DNA of 21,958 nucleotides from JAZDMK01 sp043800975 (GCA_043800975.1 JAZDMK010000089.1:1-21958); one strand, 5' to 3'. Shown: positions 6,090 through 15,057, numbered from the stretch's first letter. The notes: a model not told the origin generated them from the letters alone. Translations and numbers: made by a program.

Positions 6090-7872
6090 TATTTACGGGG
6101 ATGCGTATCATTAATCGGGTTCCTTTTTCAGGGCTGCTTTCAATAAAAAATTCACCGTTCAATATACGGATTCTTTCGTTGATGTTGACAAGGCCATTTC
6201 CTGATTTCTTTTGCAGTTTATCAAAGCCAGTTCCAGCGTCAGAAATTGTCATTCTTATTTCCTCTTCATCTTTGTAAAGACGTATTTGTGCGCTTTTCGC
6301 CCCACTGTGCTTGGCAATATTATTCAATGCTTCCTGTGCAATACGATAAAGATAAATTCTGATTTTACTCGGAAGATTTTCAGGTATACTTTCTGTTTCG
6401 AGTTGTACTTTAATAGAACTGTTTTTTTCAAAATCGCGACAAAGAAATGCAAGTGCCTGCGAAATATTTAACTCGCTCAAAACGCCCGGCATCAAGTCGT
6501 TTGAGATATGCCGTACTTCCTGAATGGTTTCTGAAGTTAATGCAAGAGTTTCTTTTAACAGCATCGATATTTTTTCTTCGGAGGGCGAATCCATTCTTTC
6601 CAGCTTCATTCGGATAGCCAGCAATGATTGTCCCAGTCCGTCGTGCAACTCGCGCGACAAACGCTGCCTTTCAATTTCCTGTCCATCGATCATACTACTC
6701 AGTCGTTTTACTCTTTCTTCTTCAAGCTCCAAAGATTTTTGATGCAGTTCATGGCTCATCCGGTTGAAGGAGGATGTTAATGTGCCTACTTCATCTTTTG
6801 ATGGAATGGTAAGTTGTTGCGAGTAGTCGCCGTCTGCAATTTTTTCGGTTGCATCACTTAGTTTTCGAATGGGCAGGGAAATTCGTAAACTGATCGCGTA
6901 CACAACACCAAACATTAAAATTGAAATCAGAATACCCAGATATATAATATTGTCGCGAATTTCAGTGATAGAAACCATTGCTTCTTCTTCGTCAATTTCA
7001 GCGAGAATTGCCCAGTCGAGACCCGCAATATCCAGTTTGCAGAAGGAACTGAAAACACGAATGTTTCTGTAATCACGAATTGTTTTCACTCCCGGTTGAC
7101 CGGAGAAAGCCAGCGTTACGCCTTCTGTATTCACTTTTGTTTTAAAAATGGAATTGGAATGAAAACGAGAATTGCTTCGCATTAGATGATCACTTCCTAC
7201 CAGATAGGCTTCACCTGTTTTGCCCAAACCATTATGTGGGTTGGTGTTAAACATGATTGCATTGATTGCTTCAATAGAAATTTCCATAATCAGGAACCCT
7301 TGTTTCTTGTCGGATGTTTCTATCGGTGTTCCAATTGTAATTGCGGGTTCTCCATTACCAGGATCCATAGTGTAATCCTGAAGGATTGTTTTTTTTGCAG
7401 AAGATATTTTTTGAAGCATCACGTGAAGAGGCTGTGAAACCTGATCTGCAGGAATGGAAAGGGTAGATTTGTGATTTTCTCGAAACGCGTGGCGAAGCAT
7501 ATTACCTGCGGTATCAGAAATAATGATGCTTTTAAAATATCGGGTTGAATCAAAAAATGAAAAGAAAGCACCGCTGGTTAAAGAGTCTTGCGAATTGTTT
7601 TGAAAAATCTGATCAGAATAAATTTTATTCAGTATGGAAGATGCTTCTTTTGATTCAGAAAAAAATTCGATGTCATGCTGGCGGTCAACAAAGAAACGTT
7701 CCACCATGGTTTTCTTTTCGAAGCGCACCGAATTAAGCTGCTCCATGGTTCTGCTGATTAAAGCATCCCGCGCGCTGAAGTAGGAATAGAGCGACATTCC
7801 GGCAATAGCAATAATGTTTAAAAGCAAATAATAAACAACCAGTTTTTTTGTGATTGTGTGCCGGATTTTCAT
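6067..7872 (-). CDS. Membrane sensor histidine kinase: Cache sensor, HAMP, HisKA_3, HATPase
   Basis: The 601-residue kinase has transmembrane helices at about 11-30 and 308-329. Between them is an extracytoplasmic double-Cache-type domain (about 33-300) with GLGKTGEAYLVGSDHLM (215-231), a signature shared with small-molecule chemoreceptors. A HAMP domain (about 330-382) leads into a HisKA_3 dimerisation domain with phospho-acceptor H410 in SRELHDGLGQ. The C-terminal ATPase domain shows the N box (AQEALNNIAKHSG), DAGTGFD and GNGLVNINERI. This is the NarX/DegS type (HPK7) that partners LuxR-type regulators, consistent with the overlapping regulator gene. The methyltransferase gene ends 3 bp before its ATG. 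The ligand is unknown; nearby ammonium-transport genes suggest a nitrogen compound or amino acid. Confidence 0.93.
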   Translation of the reverse strand: MKIRHTITKKLVVYYLLLNIIAIAGMSLYSYFSARDALISRTMEQLNSVRFEKKTMVERFFVDRQHDIEFFSESKEASSILNKIYSDQIFQNNSQDSLTSGAFFSFFDSTRYFKSIIISDTAGNMLRHAFRENHKSTLSIPADQVSQPLHVMLQKISSAKKTILQDYTMDPGNGEPAITIGTPIETSDKKQGFLIMEISIEAINAIMFNTNPHNGLGKTGEAYLVGSDHLMRSNSRFHSNSIFKTKVNTEGVTLAFSGQPGVKTIRDYRNIRVFSSFCKLDIAGLDWAILAEIDEEEAMVSITEIRDNIIYLGILISILMFGVVYAISLRISLPIRKLSDATEKIADGDYSQQLTIPSKDEVGTLTSSFNRMSHELHQKSLELEEERVKRLSSMIDGQEIERQRLSRELHDGLGQSLLAIRMKLERMDSPSEEKISMLLKETLALTSETIQEVRHISNDLMPGVLSELNISQALAFLCRDFEKNSSIKVQLETESIPENLPSKIRIYLYRIAQEALNNIAKHSGAKSAQIRLYKDEEEIRMTISDAGTGFDKLQKKSGNGLVNINERIRILNGEFFIESSPEKGTRLMIRIPVNNEQNEPD

Positions 7873-7875
7873 AAT

Positions 7876-8802
7876 TCAAATCTTTGATACAAAATGACAA
7901 TGGCTGATTGCCGTTTCTTCAATGAGTTTTTCTGAAAAAGAGAAATTCAAATTAACCGATTTGCATTCTTCCGAATTTCCCGGTCTGTACGTTTCCTCAG
8001 TAACAGGAATAGAAAGCGCCTGGTACATATTTTTATAATCGTAATAACGAAGTCTGTTTTGCGGTTGAATGCAGTTGTCAATTCTGCGCCATTTCTTTTC
8101 AGAATACTTTAAAAAATTATAAATCGTAATAGATTTGTCAAAGTGTGCAAAGTGATCCGACATGTCAATGCTGTGCGACATCAGTCCGTTTTCTTTTTTA
8201 ACAACACGAATAAAATCCGAAAGAATTGAATTAAGAATAGATGGATAAATATGTTCGAACGTATTGTTGGAGTGAACAAGATCGACCGAACAATCTGGCA
8301 GCGAAAGCTTGCGTGCATCTTCCACGAGGTAAGTAATATTCAGACGGTTTAGAATGGTTTGCAAATCCAGCTTATCATATTCTGAAACTAATTTAAGCAA
8401 TAAACTCCAGCGTTCAGGAAATACTTTTATCAAAGCGGATAACTTTCCGTTCTCTTGGCTTTCAATAAATTTATCCAGTGTAATTTTTATTCTTTTTTTT
8501 GAAGTTAAAAAAGACAAATCAACAGAAAATATTTTGTCGGTTCCTGCCAGAAAAAAGGCAGTAGGAACAACCGGATACCAGCCGGTTCCAATTTCAAGGC
8601 TGCTTTCAGGAAAGTCTTTGTTATTATATTTTTTATAATAGGATAAATGTTCTCCGGCATGTTCAAGGCGATCGTAGAAATAATCATCCGTTAGCCTGAC
8701 ACCTTTGGTAACGTATTTTTGAAAGAAGAAATTAACACGGTTGCGAAAAGGAAGATATGAAATTGTCTTCTGAATAACCGCTTTTAAAATCCATTTTTTC
8801 AT
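7876..8802 (-). CDS. Class I SAM-dependent methyltransferase-like protein
   Basis: The 308-residue product has a Rossmann-type methyltransferase motif I in SSLEIGTGWYPVVPTAF, an acidic motif II region (IFSVDLSF), a segment like motif III-IV (YLVEDARKLSLPDCSVDLVHSNN) and TFEHIY after it. The GTGWYP form resembles methyltransferases found near surface-polysaccharide genes, but no such genes are here and the substrate cannot be told. The ATG at 8802 is chosen over an in-frame TTG at 8817 because a -7 promoter element overlaps the intervening bases. The gene starts 21 bp after gpmI and ends 3 bp before the histidine kinase ATG, so it may share a transcript with the kinase and regulator. Confidence 0.75.
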   Translation of the reverse strand: MKKWILKAVIQKTISYLPFRNRVNFFFQKYVTKGVRLTDDYFYDRLEHAGEHLSYYKKYNNKDFPESSLEIGTGWYPVVPTAFFLAGTDKIFSVDLSFLTSKKRIKITLDKFIESQENGKLSALIKVFPERWSLLLKLVSEYDKLDLQTILNRLNITYLVEDARKLSLPDCSVDLVHSNNTFEHIYPSILNSILSDFIRVVKKENGLMSHSIDMSDHFAHFDKSITIYNFLKYSEKKWRRIDNCIQPQNRLRYYDYKNMYQALSIPVTEETYRPGNSEECKSVNLNFSFSEKLIEETAISHCHFVSKI

Positions 8803-8806
8803 TTTG

Positions 8807-8814
8807 CAAAAGTA
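8807..8814 (-). promoter_or_regulatory. -7 element (TACTTTTG) at the methyltransferase start
   Basis: TACTTTTG on the minus strand fits TAnnTTTG and lies only 4 bp before the ATG at 8802, so the transcript would have almost no leader. No clear -33 TTG is found 20 nt upstream. Confidence 0.4.
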
Positions 8815-8823
8815 CAAATTGTT

Positions 8824-10344
8824 TTAGTGAACCAGACTTTCACCCGTCATCTCCTCAGGAATAGCAAGCCCCATCATGGTTAAAACAGTTGGTGCAATAT
8901 CACACAGCCTCCCATTTTGAATGGATTTAAATCTTGGATCACATAAATAAATGGGCACCGGATTGGTTGAATGTGCTGTGTTGGGTGATTCATCAGCATT
9001 TTCTACAAAGTCTGCATTGCCATGATCTGCGGTAAGAAGAACAGAGTAATTGTGTGCAACAGCAGTCGTGATAACGCGCTCAACACATTTATCAATGGTT
9101 TCCAAAGCTTCAATGATTGCAGGATAAATGCCTGTATGCCCCACCATATCTGCATTTGCAAAGTTCAAACAAATGAAAGAAGCTTCTTCTTTTTCAAGCT
9201 CAGGTATAAGTTTGTCAGTAACTTCAACTGCACTCATACTGGGTTTCATATCGTATGTAGCCACTTTGGGTGAAGGAACCAGAATGCGTTTTTCTCCTTT
9301 AAATTCTGTTTCACTTCCACCGGAAAAGAAAAAGGTAACATGGGGATATTTTTCTGTCTCTGCAATTCTGATTTGCTGTAAGCCATGTTGGGCAATAACT
9401 TCGCCAAGGGTGTTGTGCAAATCTGTATGATCAAAAATTACTTTTACATGTTGAAAGGATTCATCATAGCGAGTCATCGTCAGATATTCCAGCGGAATCG
9501 TCTTCATTTCAAATTCTGGAAAGTCTTTTTGTGTAAGCACGGTTGTAATTTCCCGAAGGCGATCGGTACGGTAATTAAAACAAATAACCACATCGCCTTC
9601 CTGAATTTTTGCAAGAGGCAAATCATTATTATCAGTAATAACGATCGGTTCAATGAATTCATCCGTCACGCCTGCATCGTATGATTCGCGCATAGCAGAA
9701 AGTATATCGGTATGTTTCTTACCCGTTCCATGAACCATCAAATCATAACCGCGTTTAACTCTTTCCCATCTTTTATCGCGATCCATCGTATAGTAGCGCC
9801 CGGTGAGTGTTGCAATTTTTGCATTTGTGTTTTTAATATCGTGTAGTAGTGTTTCAACATAACCCAGGCCACTGTGCGGATCTGTATCGCGTCCGTCGGT
9901 GCAGGCATGAATGAAAAGTTTCTGAACGCCCTTTTCTGTTGCCAGTTCACAAAGTTTTACAAGATGTGCCGTCATCGAATGCACGCCGCCGTCAGAAACA
10001 AGACCAATAAAATGAATGGTTTTATTTTCAAGTGAAGCTTTGCGAAAAGTTTCGTTTAAAACTGCATTATCCTGTATCGTATTCTCACGAATGGCTTTGT
10101 TAATTCTAACCAGATCCTGATACACAACACGTCCGGCACCAATATTCAGGTGACCCACTTCAGAATTACCCATTTGTCCGTGAGGCAAACCCACATCTTC
10201 GCCGGCACATAATAATTTAGCGTGCGGACCTTGCTTCAGACCGTCAATAAAAGGCGTCGAAGCATATGCAATGGCATCCGCTTCAGAGCCATCACCTATT
10301 CCCCATCCGTCCAAAATTATCAGTAACACTTTGCGTATTTCCAT
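8824..10344 (-). CDS. gpmI: 2,3-bisphosphoglycerate-independent phosphoglycerate mutase
   Basis: Glycolytic and gluconeogenic cytosolic enzyme that interconverts 3- and 2-phosphoglycerate with two bound Mn ions. The 506-residue length is normal. It belongs to the alkaline phosphatase superfamily: D12 in ILDGWGIGD (metal), catalytic S61 in MGNSEVGHLNIGAGRV, DGRDTDPHSG and FNYRTDRLREI in the transferase domain, then NFANADMVGHTG, LLTADHGNAD and NTAHSTNPVP as metal-binding segments. It is transcribed divergently from the secreted-protein gene at 10590, with 245 bp between them. A possible -7 element TATCTTTA (10369-10362) lies about 20 bp upstream of the ATG. The start MEIRKVLLIILDG is the usual one. 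Confidence 0.98.
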   Translation of the reverse strand: MEIRKVLLIILDGWGIGDGSEADAIAYASTPFIDGLKQGPHAKLLCAGEDVGLPHGQMGNSEVGHLNIGAGRVVYQDLVRINKAIRENTIQDNAVLNETFRKASLENKTIHFIGLVSDGGVHSMTAHLVKLCELATEKGVQKLFIHACTDGRDTDPHSGLGYVETLLHDIKNTNAKIATLTGRYYTMDRDKRWERVKRGYDLMVHGTGKKHTDILSAMRESYDAGVTDEFIEPIVITDNNDLPLAKIQEGDVVICFNYRTDRLREITTVLTQKDFPEFEMKTIPLEYLTMTRYDESFQHVKVIFDHTDLHNTLGEVIAQHGLQQIRIAETEKYPHVTFFFSGGSETEFKGEKRILVPSPKVATYDMKPSMSAVEVTDKLIPELEKEEASFICLNFANADMVGHTGIYPAIIEALETIDKCVERVITTAVAHNYSVLLTADHGNADFVENADESPNTAHSTNPVPIYLCDPRFKSIQNGRLCDIAPTVLTMMGLAIPEEMTGESLVH

Positions 10345-10589
10345 CCTAAAATAATTTGCCGTAAAGATATCATAAATGGACGTGTTGATACGTTATAAAG
10401 ATAAAATCATTGTCTGATATTTTTATACATTTATCATTTTCTGGTTAAAAAAGTATGAATTAATATGTGCCTATGTTCCCTATTGTGGCTATGTGTTTTA
10501 TGAAACCATAATAATAACTCAGGCAATGATTTAAAATAATTTTGCTCATTTCAGTAGTTTGATGTATTTTTAACTTTTATTTTTGACGT
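10345..10589. promoter_or_regulatory. Divergent intergenic region between gpmI and the secreted-protein gene
   Basis: This 245-bp AT-rich gap holds TAATTTTG (10537-10544), a TAnnTTTG -7 element for the plus-strand gene with a leader of about 40 nt, and a weaker TATCTTTA on the minus strand for gpmI. A small inverted repeat TTATG-AAAC-CATAA (10498-10511) lies upstream of the plus-strand promoter. No RNA gene or open frame worth calling was seen. Confidence 0.45.
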
Positions 10590-11225
10590 ATGATTAAAAA
10601 GGTTCTCGTCATTTTTCTTTTCTTTTATCTTGCATTTGCCTCTACTGCAGTAGTTGCGCAGAACGTGGATGATTATGAAATCAGTGATTTCGAATCGGGG
10701 GATGTCTTTGGATTTGGCTGTCCGCTCATGGAATTTTCTCAGATTGATAAAAGACTAGGTATTTCAATAGGTGGTGATGCCTATTTGATGGTTAAAAAAC
10801 GTTTTTATGTTGGTGGATACGGACTTGGTCTTGCAACAAAAATGCAGTATGATTATACAGATTCAATCTCCTATCAGGATTTAAAACTCTCTTTTGGGCA
10901 TGCGGGTTTGATGGTTGGTTATATCAACAAACCCACAAAAAGTATTCACTGGAGTGTTAGTGCCCGTGCAGGAATGGGGAGTATCGGGCTGATTGATAAA
11001 ATCTATGGTGTGAATTATTTCAGGGTGATAAAAGATCAGGTATATGTCTTTACTCCACAGTTAGAAATAGAATTTTTAATTTCTCCCTGGATTAAATTTA
11101 ATATGGGCGTCGGATACAGAATTGTTACCGGTGTTAATAATCCCGCATTTTCTAGTTCCGATTTCAACAGTCCTGTATTTTCAATGAGTATGTTGTTCGG
11201 CAAATTTGCTGATGAAGTGGAATGA
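10590..11225 (+). CDS. Secreted protein of unknown function, probable outer-membrane beta-barrel
   Basis: The 211-residue product begins with a clear signal peptide (MIKKVLVIFLFFYLAF, cleavage near VVAQ-N at about residue 24). The rest is glycine- and aromatic-rich with repeated short strands such as KRFYVGGYGLGLATKM, LMVGYI, KFNMGVGYRIVTGV and FSMSMLFGKF, a pattern seen in small eight-strand Bacteroidota barrels. I recognise no specific family. It has its own promoter and ends 69 bp before cysS, which also has a -7-like element, so it is probably monocistronic. The next genes give no functional hint. Confidence 0.75.
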   Translation: MIKKVLVIFLFFYLAFASTAVVAQNVDDYEISDFESGDVFGFGCPLMEFSQIDKRLGISIGGDAYLMVKKRFYVGGYGLGLATKMQYDYTDSISYQDLKLSFGHAGLMVGYINKPTKSIHWSVSARAGMGSIGLIDKIYGVNYFRVIKDQVYVFTPQLEIEFLISPWIKFNMGVGYRIVTGVNNPAFSSSDFNSPVFSMSMLFGKFADEVE

Positions 11226-11264
11226 ATCTGTCTTTTTGGATCTTACCTTCTTCCTGAAAAAAAC

Positions 11265-11272
11265 TATCTTTG
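11265..11272 (+). promoter_or_regulatory. -7 element (TATCTTTG) of cysS
   Basis: TATCTTTG fits TAnnTTTG and lies 22 bp before the cysS ATG. The nearest upstream TTTG (11235-11238) is spaced 26 nt away, longer than ideal. Confidence 0.5.
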
Positions 11273-11294
11273 TCTTTTAATAAAAAACTGAAGT

Positions 11295-12761
11295 ATGGAA
11301 GCGGTTCTTACTTTGTACAACACGCTGAGCCGGAAAAAAGAAATTTTTCAACCCCTCAACCCTCCTTTTGTTGGGATTTATGTTTGTGGTCCTACTGTAT
11401 ATAGCGATATTCATTTAGGGAATTGCAGAACATTTATTTCTTTCGATTTGATTTACCGGTATCTCTTACATTTGGGTTATAAAGTGCGCTACGTGCGCAA
11501 CATCACTGATGCCGGCCACTTGGAAGGTGATCGCGATGAAGGGGATGATAAGTTTGCAAAAAAAGCCAGGCTCGAGCAACTCGAACCCATGGAAATTGTT
11601 CAAAAGTATACTTTGGGTTTTCGTGAAGTTTTATCTTCTTTTAATACGCTGCCCCCAAGCATTGAACCTACAGCAACAGGTCATATTTCGGAACAAATTG
11701 AAATGATTAAGAAAATTCTGGCTGCCGGATATGCCTATGAAATCAATGGAACGGTTTATTTCGATGTAGAAAAATACAACCAGGTTTTTCCTTATGGGCA
11801 GCTGACAAACAGAAAGCTCGAAGACCTTATAGAAGGCACAAGGGAATTAGGCGGGCAGGATGAGAAAAAAGGAAGACTTGATTTTGCACTTTGGATCAAT
11901 GCAAAACCAGAAACACTTATGCAGTGGCCATCGCCATGGGGATGGGGTTTTCCGGGATGGCACATTGAATGCTCAGCAATGAGTACAAAATATCTGGGTG
12001 AAACTTTTGATATACATGGCGGCGGAATGGATTTGCAGGCAACTCATCATACAAATGAAATAGCGCAATCGCAGGCATGCAATAACGTTGCTCCTGCCAA
12101 ATACTGGATGCATACCAATATGCTTACCGTGAATGGTGTGAGAATGTCGAAAAGTGCAGGGAATGGTTTTTTGCCAAGAGAATTATTTACAGGAGATCAT
12201 CCTTTGCTTGAAAGAGGATATTCTCCGATGGTCGTAAGGTTTTTCATGCTGCAGGCGCATTACCGCAGTACACTTGATTTCTCGAATGAAGCATTACAAG
12301 CTGCTGAGAAGGGTTTAAAGAAACTGATGACGGCATTGGATACGTTGAATAAAATCAAACCCGAAACAAGCTCAACATTCTCTGTTGATGTCTGGATCAA
12401 GGCTTGCAACGATGCCATGAATGATGATCTGAATACACCCATTCTGATTGCACAGCTTTTTGAAGCGGTACGCGTAATTAATTCTGCCTTTGACGGAAAA
12501 GAAAAATTAACTGCAGCGGATATTGACAAATTGAAAAAGAATCTGCATATGTTTTCGTTCGATATTCTTGGATTAATAAAGGAAGAAGAATCGGCAGGAA
12601 GCGGACAAACGGAGGGGCTTATGGAGTTGATCCTTGAACTGAGAAAACAGGCCAAAACAAATAAGGATTTTGCTACCAGCGATCGCATCCGGGATGATCT
12701 TCAGAAAATCGGAATCGTTATAAAGGATACAAAAGAAGGTGCAGTCTGGAACATTGAATAA
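11295..12761 (+). CDS. cysS: Cysteinyl-tRNA synthetase
   Basis: Class I aminoacyl-tRNA synthetase that charges tRNA(Cys) in the cytoplasm. The 488-residue length is within the family range. Seen in order: YVCGPTVYSDIHLGNCRTF, with zinc ligand C31 and the HIGH-type motif HLGN (40-43); YVRNITDAGHLEGD; the zinc-site segments GWHIECSAMS and THHTNEIAQ; RMSKSAGN as the KMSKS loop; and a helical anticodon-binding C-terminal part. The M28 lipoprotein gene follows after 40 bp without an obvious terminator or promoter, so the two may be cotranscribed. Confidence 0.98.
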   Translation: MEAVLTLYNTLSRKKEIFQPLNPPFVGIYVCGPTVYSDIHLGNCRTFISFDLIYRYLLHLGYKVRYVRNITDAGHLEGDRDEGDDKFAKKARLEQLEPMEIVQKYTLGFREVLSSFNTLPPSIEPTATGHISEQIEMIKKILAAGYAYEINGTVYFDVEKYNQVFPYGQLTNRKLEDLIEGTRELGGQDEKKGRLDFALWINAKPETLMQWPSPWGWGFPGWHIECSAMSTKYLGETFDIHGGGMDLQATHHTNEIAQSQACNNVAPAKYWMHTNMLTVNGVRMSKSAGNGFLPRELFTGDHPLLERGYSPMVVRFFMLQAHYRSTLDFSNEALQAAEKGLKKLMTALDTLNKIKPETSSTFSVDVWIKACNDAMNDDLNTPILIAQLFEAVRVINSAFDGKEKLTAADIDKLKKNLHMFSFDILGLIKEEESAGSGQTEGLMELILELRKQAKTNKDFATSDRIRDDLQKIGIVIKDTKEGAVWNIE

Positions 12762-12801
12762 ACTGCTGACTTAAACAAAAGTATTTTAAAAATTCATATG
12801 T

Positions 12802-13803
12802 ATGAAAAAAATCTTCGCAATCAGCATCTGCATTTTGTTTCTTGTTTCCTGCAATGGAAATAAGAATGATAAAAACGATACGAAGGATACTGTAAAAAAA
12901 GTTAAAGTAAATGTCCCTGATTTCAATGCTGATTCTGCCTTTGCATTTACAGAGAAACAGGTGTCATTCGGCCCGCGCGTTTCAGGAACAAAGAACCATA
13001 AACTTTGTGGCGACTGGATTGTATCTAAATTTAAAATGTATACAAAAGATGTGATTGAGCAAACCGGCCAGATGCCTGCGTTTGACGGACGTATGTTGCC
13101 CGTTCGTAATCTGATTGCTTCCTTTAAACCGGATGCACAAAACCGCATTTTGCTCTGCGCGCATTGGGATACCCGCCCCTATGCCGACATGGATACAAAA
13201 GATGAAAACCGTCCGATTGATGGCGCAGATGATGGTGCAAGTGGCGTGGGTGTGTTAATAGAAATTGCCCGTGTGCTTAGTAAAACATTGCCTTCTGTGG
13301 GTGTCGATATTATTCTTTTTGATACGGAGGATTATGGCCCTTCACGCAATTCTAAATATGAAAGCAAAGATGAATTCTGGTGTCTGGGTTCGCAATACTG
13401 GTCGCGCAACAAGCACAAACAAGGATATACCGCTTCTTACGGAATATTGCTCGATATGGTAGGAGCAAAGAATGCAACTTTTTATAAGGAAGGTCGTTCG
13501 ATGGAATATGCAGGCGGTATTGTGAACAAAGTATGGGGTGCTGCAGCACGTCTTGGTTATGGAAGCTTCTTCTTAACTGATCGTGAAGGGCAAATGGCAA
13601 TTACGGATGATCATATTTTTGTAAATGAATTAGGAAAGATTCCCTGTATTGATATTGTGCATCTCGATCCCTCAACAAAAACGGGCTTTGCAGCGCACTG
13701 GCATACACACAATGATACAATGCAAAATATCGACAAAGCAACGCTGCAGGCTGTGGGTGCTACTTTGATGGATGTTATTTTTAAAGAAGGTGTTGAAAGC
13801 TAG
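12802..13803 (+). CDS. M28-family lipoprotein, glutaminyl-cyclase-like
   Basis: The 333-residue product has a lipoprotein signal (ILFLVSC, lipidated C17) followed by an Asn/Lys/Asp-rich linker, so it is membrane-anchored outside the cytoplasm. The catalytic domain is that of M28 zinc peptidases, closest in pattern to glutaminyl-peptide cyclotransferases: CAHWDTRPYAD (H121), GADDGASGVG (D143 or D144 as metal ligand), FDTEDYG (E176), LLDMVGAKN (D219) and AHWHTHNDT (H301). Such enzymes form N-terminal pyroglutamate on exported proteins, but aminopeptidase activity cannot be excluded. It follows cysS by 40 bp, and its stop codon abuts the stop of the convergent U32 gene with no base between them. 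Confidence 0.88.
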   Translation: MKKIFAISICILFLVSCNGNKNDKNDTKDTVKKVKVNVPDFNADSAFAFTEKQVSFGPRVSGTKNHKLCGDWIVSKFKMYTKDVIEQTGQMPAFDGRMLPVRNLIASFKPDAQNRILLCAHWDTRPYADMDTKDENRPIDGADDGASGVGVLIEIARVLSKTLPSVGVDIILFDTEDYGPSRNSKYESKDEFWCLGSQYWSRNKHKQGYTASYGILLDMVGAKNATFYKEGRSMEYAGGIVNKVWGAAARLGYGSFFLTDREGQMAITDDHIFVNELGKIPCIDIVHLDPSTKTGFAAHWHTHNDTMQNIDKATLQAVGATLMDVIFKEGVES

Positions 13804-15057
13804 TTATTCTTCATCATCAAAAGGCGACCAGTCAACAATTTTATAAACCTTATCTGATTTTCTTACAATCTGCGAAACGGGCATTGCCATGCGATCGCCT
13901 TTGACTGCGCGTGGAATAGCATCTTTATCCAGACGGATTTCTTTTACTTCTGTTTCAACAACACCTGTGGAAGGTCCAATAATCATGACTGTTTCCCCTG
14001 GTTCAAGAAATAAAGTTTCGAGTTGAATTTCAGCAACGCCCAGCTTTGAAAAATAGTTGGTGACTTTACCAAGAAATATTTTTCTTCGTGTTGCACTGCT
14101 ACCGTAACGTTCCGACCATTCACCCATCGTTTGACCCAGATAATATCCGTCCCAGAAGCCACGGTTAAAAACGGTTGACAATCTTTTCGTCCACTCTTCT
14201 GTTTTTTCTTTATTGAAAGACCCGTCATTCAAGGCATTGACAGCTTCGTGGTAGCAGGCTGTTGTTTCTTTTACGTATTCAGGAGAGCGGCCGCGACCTT
14301 CAATTTTTAAAACAGAAACGCCAGCCTGTGCGATCAGATCTAAAAAACCAATGGTACACAAATCTTTCGGTGACATGATATATTCATTTTCAATTTCCAG
14401 TTCTGTACCATCATCTTTATCTTTTACAATGTATGATCTGCGGCAGGTTTGATAACATGCGCCTCGATTGGCTGAATTTTTTTGTGTATGCAGACTTAAA
14501 TAACATTTTCCGGAAACAGCCATGCATAGTGCACCATGGGCAAAGATTTCAATTTGAACGGGTTTGCCGGATGGCCCGCAAATATTCTGTTCACGAATAG
14601 AATCTGTGATTTTTTTTATTTGTCCGAGTGATAATTCACGAGCTGTAACCATCACATTTGCCCAGCGGGAATAGAATTTAACCGCTTCAATATTTGTTAT
14701 ATTGCATTGTGTTGAAATATGTGTTTCCATTTCAATGGAACTTAAATATTCCAGCACAGCAACATCCGAAGCAATGATGGCATCAACACCGGCTTGCTTT
14801 GCTGCATCAGCTATGCGTTTCATTTCTTCCAGTTCCTGATCGAAAATAATTGCGTTTAATGTAAGATAGGTGCGAAGTTTTTTTTCTTTACAGATTTTGG
14901 TGATTTCAGAGATATCGTCCAGTGAAAAATTAAAGGAGGAACGTGAACGCATATTGAGATTTCCTGCACCAAAATAAATGGAATCAGCTCCGCCTTGTAT
15001 TGCAGCCAATAGCGACTCGAAAGAACCAACAGGTGCTGTGATTTCCATTTTTTGCAT
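13804..15057 (-). CDS. trhP: U32-family protein, TrhP-like tRNA hydroxylation enzyme
   Basis: Annotated in many genomes as a collagenase-like U32 peptidase, but the E. coli relative TrhP (YegQ) takes part in prephenate-dependent 5-hydroxyuridine formation at U34 of tRNA. The 417-residue product has the N-terminal barrel segment MEITAPVGSFESLLAAIQGG, the U32 signature EIFAHGALCMAVSGKC, and four cysteines (C178, C185, C201, C205) spaced like the probable iron-sulfur ligands of YegQ. SVLKIEGRGRSPEYV near residue 260 also matches YegQ. Its ATG overlaps the rodA stop (TAATG), so it is translationally coupled to the rod-shape operon and is that operon's last gene. Assignment to TrhP and not its paralogue RlhA is by similarity to YegQ and by length. 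Confidence 0.85.
   Translation of the reverse strand: MQKMEITAPVGSFESLLAAIQGGADSIYFGAGNLNMRSRSSFNFSLDDISEITKICKEKKLRTYLTLNAIIFDQELEEMKRIADAAKQAGVDAIIASDVAVLEYLSSIEMETHISTQCNITNIEAVKFYSRWANVMVTARELSLGQIKKITDSIREQNICGPSGKPVQIEIFAHGALCMAVSGKCYLSLHTQKNSANRGACYQTCRRSYIVKDKDDGTELEIENEYIMSPKDLCTIGFLDLIAQAGVSVLKIEGRGRSPEYVKETTACYHEAVNALNDGSFNKEKTEEWTKRLSTVFNRGFWDGYYLGQTMGEWSERYGSSATRRKIFLGKVTNYFSKLGVAEIQLETLFLEPGETVMIIGPSTGVVETEVKEIRLDKDAIPRAVKGDRMAMPVSQIVRKSDKVYKIVDWSPFDDEE

Noticed and set aside
12260..12688. Minus-strand open frame of 142 codons within cysS
   Set aside because: Antisense shadow of a well-conserved synthetase; low-complexity serine-rich translation with no motif.
13804..15057. Collagenase role for the U32 protein
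   Set aside because: The four-cysteine pattern and the whole-length similarity to YegQ favour a tRNA-modification role; nothing shows secretion, since there is no signal peptide.
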